DNA of 64,000 nt from Morinoia aosen (GCA_030386875.1 CM059572.1:34469732-34533731), one strand, 5' to 3'. Numbered from the stretch's first letter, positions 1 to 11,285 are shown. Program-made: numbers and translations. Notes: a model not told the origin generated them from the sequence alone.

Positions 1-778
1 GGTTTGCTCTTGAAAAGTCACCCCACGACAGGTTTGCTCTTGAAAAAAGTCACCCCACGACAGGTTTGCTCTGGAAAAAAGTCACCCCACGACAGGTTTG
101 CTCTTGAAAAAAGTCACCCCACGACAGGTTTGCTCTTGAAAAAATCACCCCAAGACAGGTTTGCTCTGGAAAAAAGTCGCTTCACGACAGGTTGGCTCTG
201 GAAAAAGTCACCCCACGACAGGTTTGCTCTTGAAAAAAGTCACCCCACGACAGGTTTGCTCTTGAAAAAATCACCCCACGACAGGTTTGCTCTGGAAAAA
301 AGTCACCACACGACAGGTTTGCTCTTGAAAAAAGTCACCCTACGACAGGTTTGCTCTTGAAAAAAGTCACCCCACGACAGGTTTGCTCTTGAAAAAAGTC
401 ACCCCACGACAGGTTTGCTCTTGAAAAAAGTCATCCCACGACAGGTTTGCTCCTGAAAAAGTCACTCCACGACAGGTTTGCTCTTGAAAAAGTTACCTCA
501 CGACAGGTTTACTCTCGAAAAAGTTACCTCACGACAGGTTTACTCTCGAAAAAATCACCCCACGACAGGTTTACTCTTGAAAAAAATCCCCTCACGACAG
601 GTTTGCTCTTCAAAAGTCACCCCACGACAGGCTTGCTCCTGAAAAGTCACCCCCCGATAGGTTTGCTCTTAAGAAAAGTCACCCCAAGACAGGTTTGTTC
701 TTGAAAAAATCTTCTAACGACAGGTTTGCTCTTAAAAAAAGTCACCCCACGACAGGTTTGCTCTTGAAAAAAAGTTCC
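1..778. repeat. 32-bp minisatellite, cut by the window start
   Basis: About 24 head-to-tail units of about 32 bp. Each carries the invariant core CCCCACGACAGGTTTGCTC followed by TTGAAAAAAGTCA with a variable A-tract of 3-7. Divergence rises to the right (TTACCTCACGACAGG, TTCTAACGACAGG variants near 490-720). Short ORFs across it are translations of the repeat. The left end lies outside the window. Confidence 0.95.
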
Positions 779-1496
779 CCAATTCTTCTGCTTCTGCGGA
801 TATTACTATATATACATCGATCGGCGGGCAACTTTAGCCGCGTAATGATGATATCGTGAGACGGAGTTGTAAAATGCCGCAATATTTTCACGTCTATGAT
901 CAAGTCGCTTTATGAGGTAGGCCTTATGAGATTTTATAAGGTCCCACCTTTAATGGTAAATTTTAACTCTTTGAAAAAATTTCTCCCGTTTCCCTAACAT
1001 GAATAGCTCGGTTCAAATAGTGCGGTAGAGTCCAACAGTTTTTTCTACTTCTAAAATACACGTTGACATCTGTAAAATAACCTTTGAAAATGATAGACTT
1101 AGTCCCACCTTTCATTTGACTTTTAAAAAATTTCCTGCGTTCCGCGAATATGAACAGGTGCAGTGTATTCTATTTTTAAAATAGTTGAGGAACGCGCGTC
1201 AGATCAATTTACGTTGCTCACCAAAGGCTGAGAAAAATAAACATGCGAATTCAGAGTAAAAAACAGAAATTTATATTTTACAATAAAAACGTATCCTTTT
1301 ACAAAATTTATCGCTCGCTTGAATTGGTCGACTAAAAATCTCACAAGACAAAATGAGTATTTTTAAAGATATATTTGCATAGGGAAGTGTCTACCTTACG
1401 TACATGCTCAGGTGTTGTTCAATTTATTCAAAAAACTGCATTGACATCATTCTAAATTTAAAACAATTGGATGTGCGATAGCATGAAAACTTGAGA
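779..1496. other. AT-rich stretch without a recognisable gene
   Basis: No coding region seen. It holds a degenerate direct duplication: GTCCCACCTTTAATGG near 942 and GTCCCACCTTTCATTTG near 1103, each followed by a run of similar sequence (TTGAAAAAATTTC..., then CGTTTCC or CGTTCCG, then an ATGAA motif). Confidence 0.5.
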
Positions 1497-1870
1497 GGAC
1501 GGATTAAATGATTGGTTGATGTCTCCTCAACCTCGATGAAGGTATTCTAAAGACAGGAAAGAGGAAGGCACCATTTGGGACGGTATTTTCGGAATGGCAA
1601 ATCTGTACACAATTAATTATTCTAACACATTCCCTGCGCATATAAGCAACGAGTTACGATGGAAGTTCGAGAACCGGGAAAAAGTTATAAAAATAAGCAA
1701 GTGCTGAAAAATAGGACAGCGATGAACCGGAAAAAGATGGTCCATTACAAAGCAAAAACCTATCCTGTTTCAATAAAGGCATGTCAAGCTAACCTAGAGC
1801 ACAGTACATTTAATTTTTTCCCCAGGAGCGCTAATTATATTGTGCAATAGTTGCATCTCCCTGAAGCGTG
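1497..1870 (+). repeat. Family A interspersed repeat, copy 1
   Basis: Matches the other family A copies: GGAAAGAGGAAGGCACCATTT in the 5' third, GTGCTGAAAAATAGGACAGC and GAACCGGAAAAAGATGGTCC in the middle, AATAGTTGCATCTCCCTGA at the 3' end. It carries private sequence at about 1590-1660. The 63-aa ORF inside is a repeat translation, not a gene. Confidence 0.75.
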
Positions 1871-1977
1871 TCATTAATATAAGCTAAAGACAGAACAGGA
1901 TTTACGGAAACAGGAACATACGGAGGAAGGAGCAAATCTGAATTAATTTTCGCATTATAACTCTACTAACAAATGAA

Positions 1978-2200
1978 TGTAGTTTCGCCCGCTAGCCATA
2001 CAACTGATGTACGACCTCAGCTCACAGCTCGCTACTGGTACCAGTTGTCCAGTATTCGTGATACCAAATTCGTGAGCAGTGCGATACAACTGATGAACGA
2101 CCCACTTTTCGCTCGGCTCACAGCTTCCAGGTGTTCCCAGCTCGATCAGTTGTCCAGTATCCGCGATACCAATTGGGTTTGCGTAATGAGTAACCTTCTG
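1978..2200 (+). repeat. 105-bp repeat, cluster 1 (about 2 units)
   Basis: Two units with the same landmark, CAGTTGTCCAGTAT, at 2042 and 2147 (exactly 105 bp apart). Each contains ATACCAAATTCGTGAGCAGT or a variant, and a downstream ACAACTGATG. CAGTTGT and ACAACTG are an inverted 7-bp pair within each unit. The same repeat recurs near 4.6 and 6.3 kb. Because 105 is divisible by 3, ORFs run through it without being genes. Confidence 0.85.
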
Positions 2201-4544
2201 TTGCCGTCACGTTCGCGTGGCATTAGCCTAATTAAAAACAGGATGGAGAGTTACTAGTTATCGTACTCAATATTCGTACGCTACTGAGGAATTAACAAGC
2301 TAAAATTTGAAATCACTATATTGTATACAAATACTAAATTAAGAATCTAAGGAGTGAAAGAGACGAACACATCATTGGTTAAAATTTCAATTTTGGGGCT
2401 TCTGAAAAAATCGGAGTGAAATACATGTACTGCGCAATTATTTTTCCTTCTCTTGGTTTAGTCTTTTCAATCCGGAAAAAATCGACTTACCTGCATAACT
2501 TGAATAATGAAAAACTTTGAATAAAAAAAAATAATAATTACACTAAAAATCTATGAAAAATGATACATTTCAATTAGGTATTGAATAGTTTTGAAATGCA
2601 CGCTCTATCGAATATACGTATTCGTCTTGCAATACTCATTTATAGCTGCAAATTTAGTCTAGTGCAGAAATTGATTGGAAATCAGTGGCAAAAAAAGTGC
2701 TCATTAAAGTTGGCATATTTTCACGTACAGAGATTGACGTCTTATATTCATAATCTCTTTTTGCATGGTCAAAATCATCTCAGAAGATCATTTGAGGCTT
2801 CATCTTTTTGAAATGAGCTGAAGCACCGGCAAGTTAAAGTAACGACACCCCTCGCTTTCATGACGTCAACGAAGACTAGCAGCAAATCCTTGACTCGCTT
2901 GCAATTTTCGAACGAATTTTCCACTCGTGCAAGTCCTGGTGCGAGACTCTGTTTGCTCCCCATATGAAAGTGTGTCCGCTGTCCACACGTAGTATCTTAA
3001 TCACAATATAGGTGCGAAAAAATCCATCGACTTCTGGAGCAATGTTGGCCAATACCTTTGTCGCCAAAGACATTGATCAGCTGTTGAATAGGTTCAGCGG
3101 TGGAACTCTACATTTCGGTATAAATACGACAACAGTATTTTAACCAGTTCATGTGGAGATGACGCAAAAATATTTCCCAAGGTTAGTACAATTCAAAATT
3201 AAACACGAGACGACGTCTATCAACTCTAAAAATATTTACCAGAAGTCAACCTCATGAAACCAGACTTCTTATCTGTCGTACATTTACCTCATTATACCTT
3301 CATCATGATATTTCTACGGACGCGCTTGCCAATAAGTACCGCAACAAAGCCTTGCATAGCGTGACGTATAGCAAAGACTGGCTATTCTCGCAGCTCGTTG
3401 ATGACGTTCCTACGTTTCAGAAAGTAATGCCTCAGTCACTATATTTTCTCGATGCCGGTCACCAATAGCGCCTAATGATGAAGGAGATGGAAGGATCGGT
3501 CGTATCTGTCCGTATTTGTGTCGCATTCTAGGTGACACCGACAGATGGAAGACCGTGGAGAAACAGAAAAGAATCTTTACCGTAAGTATAAATTTATAGA
3601 AGTCCAGTGTCGGTAACGGTATTTGTTGTGCTTAAAGAAAAGTCGGCTTCAAAAGGGAAAGACGTTGACACTGAATGGGCTATTTTCTGATGTGGCATTT
3701 ACTCCGTACAATGGAATTATGTTTTCAACTCTGAATAATGAACACACATTGAAAACGGTCATTGACTCTATAACTACAGAAATACTGTCATCGTCTGCGC
3801 AATGTCATTACTGAATCATGAGTATAAATAAATAATAAGTATATCATATACATCATATCAATGAGGATACATCATAGAATCATAAGTATAAGCAATATTG
3901 CTCGTTCAATTTGAAACATAACATATATACAACTTTTCAGGTGCCTCCATCAAATGTGATCAAACTACATTCTGACAAAAAGTCATGATTTTAGGACGGT
4001 CTGCGCTTAATGTAGTAAGCCGATTTACACATTAAGTATTATTCTTCATACTCCAAACGTCGCACTGTCGAAAGATAGAACCAATGTAGGATTGTAACAG
4101 TTGTTCAATATCACTTCAGCTCAGCTGGGCAGCATGAAATAACAGTTCAAGCAAAGTACCAAGCCTGTTCGTATAACCTGTTCGTAACAGATTTCATCTC
4201 ATAAGCTTTAAATAACATATCTAATTAATGAGCCCATTTTAGCAATACAGTAACGCACTTTCCTGCGCAAGTGCTTCCCTCTGCGCTCCGTGCATGAGCA
4301 CGAGCCACACCGTGCATGACGCGTCCCACACATCGCAGTCAGGAAATATCGATGCTGCGCCCTGGACATTACGGAAGTTAAGACATACAAACGACGTCTC
4401 GCAGCACCGCTGCTCTGCCTTCTTTAACGGCTTTCTTATTTTCTTTGGCGATGAAAAATGACGAGACAATGTCACTTGTTCAGAAAAATGGCTGTGATGA
4501 CCTCAAGTTTGGTGAGGGATGACGGGAACATGTCCAGAGGCACC
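2201..4544. other. 2.3 kb without a recognisable gene
   Basis: Only scattered ORFs below about 80 codons, none with a recognisable domain. Positions 2780-3080 are less AT-rich and, on the minus strand, give stretches vaguely like mariner transposase (a KRVKDLLLVFVDV-like segment), too weak to call. Confidence 0.5.
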
Positions 4545-4715
4545 TGCACCATCAGTTGTCCAGTATTCGCGCTTCGTGAGCAGTGCGATACAACCGAGGT
4601 ACTCGCTCAGCCCATAGCTTGCAGTTGTTTTCTGCTCGATCTGTTGTCTGGTATTCGTGATACCAAATTCGTGAGTAGTGCGATGCAACTAAATAGGGTA
4701 CGACCCGCTGGCCAC
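4545..4715 (+). repeat. 105-bp repeat, cluster 2
   Basis: Two shortened units: CAGTTGTCCAGTATTCGCG near 4553 and TGTTGTCTGGTATTCGTGAT near 4642, each followed by TCGTGAGCAGTGCGATACAAC or a variant. Spacing is about 88 bp, so there is an internal deletion relative to the 105-bp unit. The right edge abuts the non-LTR relic. Confidence 0.8.
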
Positions 4716-5116
4716 TTAAAGGTAATAAAATAAGCCTCAATATCGATAAGACAAAATATATTATATTCTCATACAAGAGAAAAAGAGAAATCCACGCATT
4801 AGGATTGGGGATGGTGAAATTGACCAACTCCTGTGGGTTCCTTTGCATTATATTAGATAGATATCTGACAATCAAAGAGCAAATTGCACAAATCACAACT
4901 GAATCGTCTAAATCTGTTGGAATCCTCAATAGCATGAAAAGCGTATTGCTTGAAGAAGTTTTGAAAATACTTTATCGAACGCTCATTTCACCGTATTCAA
5001 AATAAGGAATAAAAACTTGACATGGAAATGGTAAAATAAAACCACTTTGCTCCTTGGGCTGTAAAAACAGCCATTATATAGCGCGGCAAAAAAATTCTTA
5101 AGTAATAAAACCCGTG

Positions 5117-5153
5117 GTGTGTTTATTTATTTATTTATTTATTTATTTATATA
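5117..5153. repeat. (TTTA)n microsatellite
   Basis: About eight TTTA/TTTAT units, giving the YLFIYLFIYLF translation of a spurious ORF. Confidence 0.95.
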
Positions 5154-5154
5154 T

Positions 5155-5310
5155 TTGTTTGGTGTCCGCTTCTACCGTCTCTCTGTCACTCTCATAGGGA
5201 TGCTCAATGGCCGTATTTGTGATTCGAGTTACACGTGTTCACAAGTATACAAGAATATTTTTATCGCAGGTACTATTGGGATGGATAAATTTGTTGATGT
5301 TCCTGACTTG
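5155..5310 (+). repeat. Family C interspersed repeat, copy 1
   Basis: Aligns with 48015-48180: CTCTCTGTCACTCTCATAGG, GGATGCTCAATGGCCGTAT, CACAAGTATACAAGAATA and GTACTATTGGGATGG all have close counterparts there in the same order and spacing. Unclassified. Confidence 0.7.
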
Positions 5311-5712
5311 TAAACATTTATTCTAGGAAAATATTGAACACCGTCAATTTTGACACACTGTGTACACTAGTTAAAATAATTCTCGCACGAATGATTCATT
5401 CATAAGTTTATAAATGCTTAAGCTTTTAGATCTCTACAAGCTCTCCATATGTAATTTCATGCATAAAACACTGATGACTGACGACAAAGACCTCAAAAAA
5501 ATATTGTTAACTGCACAAACTGTCCATTATAATCATATAATCCGAATTAGAACTTCATAGTTCTTATTATTCAAAAATATAGGTCAAACACATGTGTCCT
5601 CTTCGTTGGAACTAAGTCTTGGAATACGATCCCTGCTGAGATCCGTGAAAAAATTTCTTTCAAAGCTTCCAAAACGAATCTTGAATCCCTCTTCCTATCG
5701 AAATATCAATCA

Positions 5713-6129
5713 CATAACGTTATAAAGTCAAATCTTTTCTTCTATATGAGTATAATAATATGACTCACCTGAATAGGGTAATTTATCTTGATTAATGATG
5801 ACCGATCTCAAGTCTGACTCTAATCTGTTTCTAGAATATACTGTTCCCATCAAGCCCTTATAAACTAGAATTGTGAAAAATTAAGCATCGAATCTTCAGA
5901 GAACCAATAATTATTCATTGATCAGTCTATTGTACACCTAGGTGAAGTGAATTAAGTTAAACATAATTGTACACCTTGAATAGGGTTGATGATAGGATGC
6001 CCTATAAGTCGCTGAACTTATTCGGTCCCACAAGCAGCTGCGCTCAAATGAATATTGTACAAGACTTGAGAAACAATTGGCTGCTGTATCGCTTGAGGTA
6101 AATCAATTGCTTCAATTGTTTAAATTGCT
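5713..6129. other. AT-rich stretch after the non-LTR relic
   Basis: No gene. GAATAGGGT occurs twice (about 5771 and 5977), perhaps part of the 3' untranslated tail of the relic. Confidence 0.4.
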
Positions 6130-6545
6130 CGCTCAGCTCACGCTTGATCCCAGCTAGATTAGTTGTCTAGAATTCGTTATACTAAATTCGTGAGCATTGC
6201 GATACAACTGAAGTACGACTCACTGTTGTTCCCAGCTCACAGTTTACTGATATTCCCACCTCGATCAGTTGTCTAGAATTCGTTGTACTAAATTCGTGAG
6301 CACTGCGATGCAACTGAGTTACGACTCACCGTTCGCTCAGCTCACAGCTTACTGTTATTCCAACCTCGATCAGTTGTCTAGAATTCGTTGTACTAAATTC
6401 GTGAGCACTGCGATGCAACTGATGTACGACTCACCGTTTGCTCAGCTCACAGCTTGCTGCTGTTCCCAGCTAGTTCGTGGTACCAATTTTGTGAACACTG
6501 CGATGCAACTGATGTACGACCTAAGCTCCCAGCACCCTGCTGTTC
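6130..6545 (+). repeat. 105-bp repeat, cluster 3 (about 4 units)
   Basis: The best-preserved cluster: CAGTTGTCTAGAATTCGTTG at 6266 and 6371 (105 bp apart), with more degenerate units on either side (AGTTGTCTAGAATTCGTTAT near 6161 and a truncated unit near 6470). Each has TACTAAATTCGTGAGCACTG and GCAACTGATGTACGACTCAC-type segments. Confidence 0.9.
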
Positions 6546-7225
6546 CCGGGGCAGCTATTCGTCGTGATTATGGATATTTCTCTTGACTCCAACCCTAACA
6601 TTTGCGGATTCAGAGTTCGTACTCTGCCATTTGGCCTCGAAACTAGATGGGCGCACAGCAGAGAAGGCTTGAGGCTATATGTTAGCACCAAGATTAATTT
6701 ACGGACAGTTAACCAAACAATTCATGGCAGCTATGACAGTGAGCCGTGATCAATGGGCTTAATGTTTTCAAATGAATAACGTTAAATCTTGATTTTAAGA
6801 TGCATAATAAAGCAAGTATGGGCTGTAGATGTACTGGTATATATTTGCAGCATTGAGTCATTTGCTGGCAGTGAAAGCTAAGGACGGAGCGAATGTACAG
6901 CATAACAATGAGTATTTCATGCACGACATGTTGAAAATGACACACAAGACTGAGGAAAGCTCGTTAACGCACAAAGTTTATAATTGTATAAATATGTAAA
7001 AATAGTTTTGAATAGTTAGACAGAAAATTTAACGCTAAGATTTTATAATTTTGAATACAGAGACAGGGAGAGATATTCTACAAAACAATGAAGCTAAATT
7101 TTCAAGATACCACTTCATAAGCTAGTTATGACCCATGGTAAGCAACCGTGAACAGTTACAACAATGCTAGTTTAGACAACAATAAAAATTTATTCTAGTC
7201 GCATCAGAACTGAAACAAAGTCAAT

Positions 7226-7284
<59 letters not shown>

Positions 7285-7897
7285 GATCGTTTCACCACCG
7301 AAAACGCTACAAAGACGTTTCATCGGTGAATTCGATATTCTCTAGTTTGTCATTTCTATACATAGAGCAAATATCATTCCTATCATCGCCGTGTGGCGGC
7401 ATAGTTGTAGTTTTGAGGTATATTACGTTTTACTTTAGTACTGGCATGGAGTGTCGTTCAGCTCGCTTGGAAAAGTCAATCCCAATGCAGGGCGTTACAC
7501 AAAAACCCGAACACTTTGTTTGGATAGCGATAACTTGCTAACTAATCATCCAATTTAAATATTCTTTTTTGGATTAGATGCAGGACATTGTTTTCTGGCG
7601 CAATAACAAGACAATTGGTTTATTCATTGAAAATTTAGGCTATAGCTATTTGAAACGTGCGAGGGTATACAAACCACTCTTTGGAATAAGTAATCGCAAG
7701 CTGTCATTAACTGGTGGAATTTACTTGATATCATAATACAGGGTGATAAAAATACAAAGTTATACTTGGATAATTGATTATTTACACAAACTTCAATAAA
7801 AAATCTTTCTTACATAATCAGAATGAAGGGGTTATTTCATCTACTTCTTACTAGGCAGCAAGTTTTCCTAACGCATTCTCAAATTTTTTCATTCATC
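6546..7897. other. 1.35 kb without a recognisable gene
   Basis: AT-rich; only ORFs up to 78 codons with no domain. Contains the ATT microsatellite listed separately. The right edge is the gypsy insertion site. Confidence 0.5.
7230..7281. repeat. (ATT)n microsatellite
   Basis: About 17 uninterrupted ATT units. Confidence 0.97.
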
Positions 7898-7902
7898 TTT
7901 TC

Positions 7903-8228
7903 TGTAGTATCTTGGAATTTCAGCAAGATATAAGGTTTACTGGACAACACTTGTAGATCGGTTAGCCTAGCCGTAAACCAGGCAATTGGATAGCAAAACG
8001 AGCAGCAGGACTACTAGTAATGTACTGATCTCAAGTTCACACAGCTTGCTCTTAAGTCTAGTTCGGACAATGAACTTCCGCCCGGCAGTAGGCGCCTTCC
8101 GACCTATCCGGCGCTTGTAAATACCAGACGCGCCTCTGCGGTTCCGCCGGAACCTCCGAGCGAGCGAGACTCATAAATCTCCGCAGCCGGAACCTCCATA
8201 AATATCCCAAGAGCGTCACTGTACAACA
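7903..8228 (-). repeat. 3' LTR of the gypsy element
   Basis: 326 bp, bounded by TGT...ACA, nearly identical to 12315-12640. In element orientation it holds two copies of GGAGGTTCCGGC and TATA-like ATATTTATGG and GTATTTACAAG, which could be the promoter region. Differences from the other LTR: A versus G in GATATAAGG/GATATGAGG, and G versus A in CACTGTACA/CACTATACA. Confidence 0.95.
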
Positions 8229-8242
8229 ACTTCCCTCCCTTT
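8229..8242 (-). other. Polypurine tract of the gypsy element
   Basis: In element orientation AAAGGGAGGGAAGT lies directly against the first base of the 3' LTR. This is the expected place and composition for the primer of plus-strand DNA synthesis. Confidence 0.9.
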
Positions 8243-8273
8243 AGATGAATATGTGACAAAGGGAAGGAGGAAC

Positions 8274-11200
8274 TCAACAACCTATTCGTATTACAGGTTT
8301 GGTTATTCTGCCTGATCTACGAGGTTCATTTTGCTCAGGGGAGCTGTTAACAGGCTGAAAAGCAGGAGTCTCTGCTGCTCCACTCCCGGTAGATTCCAAA
8401 CTACTGTACAACAGCTGATTTGAATGTCTCTTCCAGATTACATTTAATGCTAATATTTGAACATGAAAGATATTAACAGCAACCTTACTAACAATAATTC
8501 CCTTCAACCACTTGGGACCACTTCTCAAATTCAGAGCGAGAACATGATCCCCGACATCAAATTGAGTTACATACATAGGCTTAGACCTGGACACAGAGAA
8601 TTTAGGATGAACTCTATCTTTGGAAGTAACAAATTTACGATTGTTCAGCGCAACAGAGGGAACAATTTTTGTAACACTATGCGGAATACAATGCGATTGA
8701 AATAATGCTTTTGCTAGACGGGATTTGAACGATTCGGAAGAAGATAGTTTTTTAAACAAGTCTTTAATGACTCTTACCCCCCTCTCAGCTTGACCATTGC
8801 TTGCTGGAGAGTAGGGCGGAGGTGTGAGGTGCTCAATGCCGTTGGAAATGAGAAAATCTTTGAAGTCTTGAGATGCAAAGTTAGAAGCATTGTCACTTAC
8901 GAGCACATCACACAGCCCGTTTCTGCTGAAAATCATTCTCAACGCATCGACAGTATCTGACACACTCGTGGATGGTACCACTTCACATTCAATATATTTA
9001 GATAGTGCATCTACAGCAATGAAAACAATTTTATTCTCGTAGAAAAAATGATCGACATGAATGCGTTCAAAAGGACGAGAAGGAGTAGGCCATTCTACAT
9101 TTCTAGACTTAGGTTTTGCTCGATTTAATTGACATTGGGGACAACATTTTACGATGTCTTCAATAGTTTTGTCCATTCCGGGAAACCAAATAACAGATCT
9201 GGCCAACGATTTCATGCCACAAATGCCAGGATGTCCATCATGAAATGTTTCAAGGACTAAACTACGCAATGACTTGGGAATAAATACCCGTTCTTTATAA
9301 AGTATACAACCTTTCATGATGGTCATCTGAGGTAGCAGGTTCTTAAATTTAGACAAATGAGGATTAGGTTTAGGAGGCATGCCAAACTTTATGTATTGTT
9401 TAAGTTGGCATAGTTCGCTATCCATGTCAGTATGAGTTTTTATATTTTCACACGTGACAGGAGTTTTATCAAGAGAGTTCACAGCAAAAATCATTTCGTA
9501 CGGTTCTAGCTCTTTTACAGTCGTGGGTAGTGGCAGCCTACTGAGACAATCGCTATTTACGTTACATTTACCTCTCGAATATCTGAAAACATAGTCAAAC
9601 TGGGAGAGTCTAAGAGCCCATCTTTGAATTCGAGCGGAACAGTTGAGAGGCACACCCTTGTTATGTGCAAAAAGTTTACAAAGAGGTTTCTGATCATTAT
9701 GGATAATGAACTTAGCACCAAGTAGAAATTTCTTGAATTTCTCCACGCCAAAAACCACACTAAGGCTCTCCCTTTCAATGTTAGAGTAGTTTTGTTCCGC
9801 ACTATTCAGAGATCTCGAAGCAAATTGAACCGGACACCAATCATGAGAAGGACTAACGCGTTGCATGAGTATGGCAGCAACTCCATAACCCGAACTATCA
9901 GTTTCAAGAAGAGTTTCATGGTTGGGATCAAACAACTTTAGAGGTTTATGCGAACGAAAGATGTTCTTAATTTTCTGGACACTCTCGTCCTGTTCTGGAG
10001 TCCACCGGAACTGTACATTTTTCTTAAGCAGCGAATACAGAGGATGCATGACATTAGAAAATTTGGGTACAAAACGACTATAGAAGTTACACAATCCGAT
10101 GAAAGCTTGCAACTGTTTGAGGTTTTTAGGAACAGGAGCATTGAGAATAGCTTCTACTTTCTCAGAGTTAGGGTGAACACCCTTGTTATCGAAAACGTAC
10201 CCTAAATAAGACACACGATCAGTTAGAAAGGCACATTTAGACAGATTTAGGCGAATTCCCGCGTTTTCCAGGACAGACAGGACCCTGTCAAGAACTTCCA
10301 AATGAGCATCATATGACGAGGTCAAAATGAGGAGGTCATCCTGGTACACAATGATATTATCGATGCCAGAAAGAGTCCTATTCATGAATGCTTGAAAGAT
10401 GCCAGGGCTTGCACGTAGACCATAGGGTAAGTAATTGTACATAAATAGACCTTCAGAGGTGTTAATGGTCGTAACTTTCTTTGATTCTTCGTCCAACGGA
10501 ATTTGTAAAAACGCGTTAGACAAATCAATTTTTGAGAAAAACTTAGCGTCTCCGACTTGAGAAATGACATCATCAATAACAGGTAGTACAGATTGAACTG
10601 GATTCAGGAAATTGTTAATGGAAGCTGAAAAATCTCCACAGATTCTCACACTGCCGTCAGACTTTAGAACATTAACAGTAGGAGATGCCCATTGGCTATC
10701 ATACACTTTTGTGATTTTGCCCATACTCTGCAAGCGTTCCAGTTCGGTTTTGACAGAGTCTCTTAGTCTTACAGGAACCGGGCGTGCTTTACAAAATACA
10801 GGAACTGCATTAGGCAACACATCAAGATGAACTGTCTCTTTAACGTTAGACTGTGAATCAGATGATAAGTATTCGTCATATTTTAACGACAACTTTTTCG
10901 GCAAACTATGACAATCCGTTTTATTTATGGAATCGTATTTGTCAGGAATGACAATGTCTACGTTTAGTTTAGAACAAATATCTCGGCCAAGTAAGTTGAT
11001 TCTATCATCCTCCACAATGAGAAACTTATGATTAAAACTTACATTTTGGTACATAACCGTTACTGAAGCTTGACCAAGCAGGTTTACCGAGACACCACTG
11101 TACCCGAGAATTTTGCTGCATGTAGGATTTACCACAGCACCAACTCTGATTGCATCTCTTTTACGTATAGTTGACACGGCACTGCCGTTATCCAACAAGA

Positions 11201-11285
11201 ATTCAACAGGTTTACTATTTAGGTTGCATGCAATCATAGTGGGCTCTTTAGTGACGGGAATTACAGTGGTGTTTACTCTAAAAAA
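8274..11285 (-). CDS. pol: Gypsy Pol polyprotein: protease, reverse transcriptase, RNase H, integrase
   Basis: The frame is open from 11285 and has its first ATG at 11237 (987 aa from there). It is -1 relative to gag, so it is probably made as a Gag-Pol fusion by frameshifting at 11279-11285. Numbered from the ATG: aspartic protease about 1-95 with FLLDNGS (the catalytic triplet reads D-N-G at 16-18) and NLLGRD near 81-86; reverse transcriptase about 150-330 with D238 in KIDLSNAF and YQDD at 298-301; RNase H from about 432 with ETDSSGYG (D447); integrase with zinc arm H666, H669, C699, C702 and catalytic D729, D782, E818 (D-52-D-35-E spacing); then a GPY/F-like tail (GPKWLKG, RHSNQL) near 907-941. 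No frame break. The D-N-G protease triplet is the only odd residue set noticed; most relatives have D-T/S-G. Confidence 0.95.
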   Translation of the reverse strand, partial: FFRVNTTVIPVTKEPTMIACNLNSKPVEFLLDNGSAVSTIRKRDAIRVGAVVNPTCSKILGYSGVSVNLLGQASVTVMYQNVSFNHKFLIVEDDRINLLGRDICSKLNVDIVIPDKYDSINKTDCHSLPKKLSLKYDEYLSSDSQSNVKETVHLDVLPNAVPVFCKARPVPVRLRDSVKTELERLQSMGKITKVYDSQWASPTVNVLKSDGSVRICGDFSASINNFLNPVQSVLPVIDDVISQVGDAKFFSKIDLSNAFLQIPLDEESKKVTTINTSEGLFMYNYLPYGLRASPGIFQAFMNRTLSGIDNIIVYQDDLLILTSSYDAHLEVLDRVLSVLENAGIRLNLSKCAFLTDRVSYLGYVFDNKGVHPNSEKVEAILNAPVPKNLKQLQAFIGLCNFYSRFVPKFSNVMHPLYSLLKKNVQFRWTPEQDESVQKIKNIFRSHKPLKLFDPNHETLLETDSSGYGVAAILMQRVSPSHDWCPVQFASRSLNSAEQNYSNIERESLSVVFGVEKFKKFLLGAKFIIHNDQKPLCKLFAHNKGVPLNCSARIQRWALRLSQFDYVFRYSRGKCNVNSDCLSRLPLPTTVKELEPYEMIFAVNSLDKTPVTCENIKTHTDMDSELCQLKQYIKFGMPPKPNPHLSKFKNLLPQMTIMKGCILYKERVFIPKSLRSLVLETFHDGHPGICGMKSLARSVIWFPGMDKTIEDIVKCCPQCQLNRAKPKSRNVEWPTPSRPFERIHVDHFFYENKIVFIAVDALSKYIECEVVPSTSVSDTVDALRMIFSRNGLCDVLVSDNASNFASQDFKDFLISNGIEHLTPPPYSPASNGQAERGVRVIKDLFKKLSSSESFKSRLAKALFQSHCIPHSVTKIVPSVALNNRKFVTSKDRVHPKFSVSRSKPMYVTQFDVGDHVLALNLRSGPKWLKGIIVSKVAVNIFHVQILALNVIWKRHSNQLLYSSLESTGSGAAETPAFQPVNSSPEQNEPRRSGRITKPVIRIGC

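Larger units (their letters stand above)
4716..5712 (+). pseudogene. Decayed non-LTR retrotransposon, C-terminal reverse transcriptase part
   Basis: Two blocks of plus-strand translation match the C-terminal region of Jockey/CR1-type reverse transcriptases. From 4728 to 5005: SLNIDKTKYIIFS (the segment after the catalytic motif), FLCIILDRYLT (the FLGVILD-type block) and ESSKSVGIL, then LYRTLISPY before a stop. From about 5590 to 5712, another block ends with FVGTKSWNTIPAEIREK and LESLFLSKYQ, the LWNSLP-type end of such proteins. The catalytic YxDD region and everything upstream are missing. Positions 5006-5590 between the blocks contain a TTTA microsatellite and a family C repeat, so the relic was interrupted by later insertions. 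It is not functional. Family assignment below 'non-LTR' is not supported. Confidence 0.75.

Noticed and set aside
1-778. CRISPR-like array
   Set aside because: Units are contiguous without unique spacers, and the window is eukaryotic; the same applies to all other tandem arrays here.
2780-3080. Possible mariner transposase fragment on the minus strand
   Set aside because: Only one segment (KRVKDLLLVFVDV) resembles such proteins and the rest does not follow in order; too weak.
8457-8705. Plus-strand ORFs inside the gypsy element
   Set aside because: Antisense shadows of the intact pol and gag frames.
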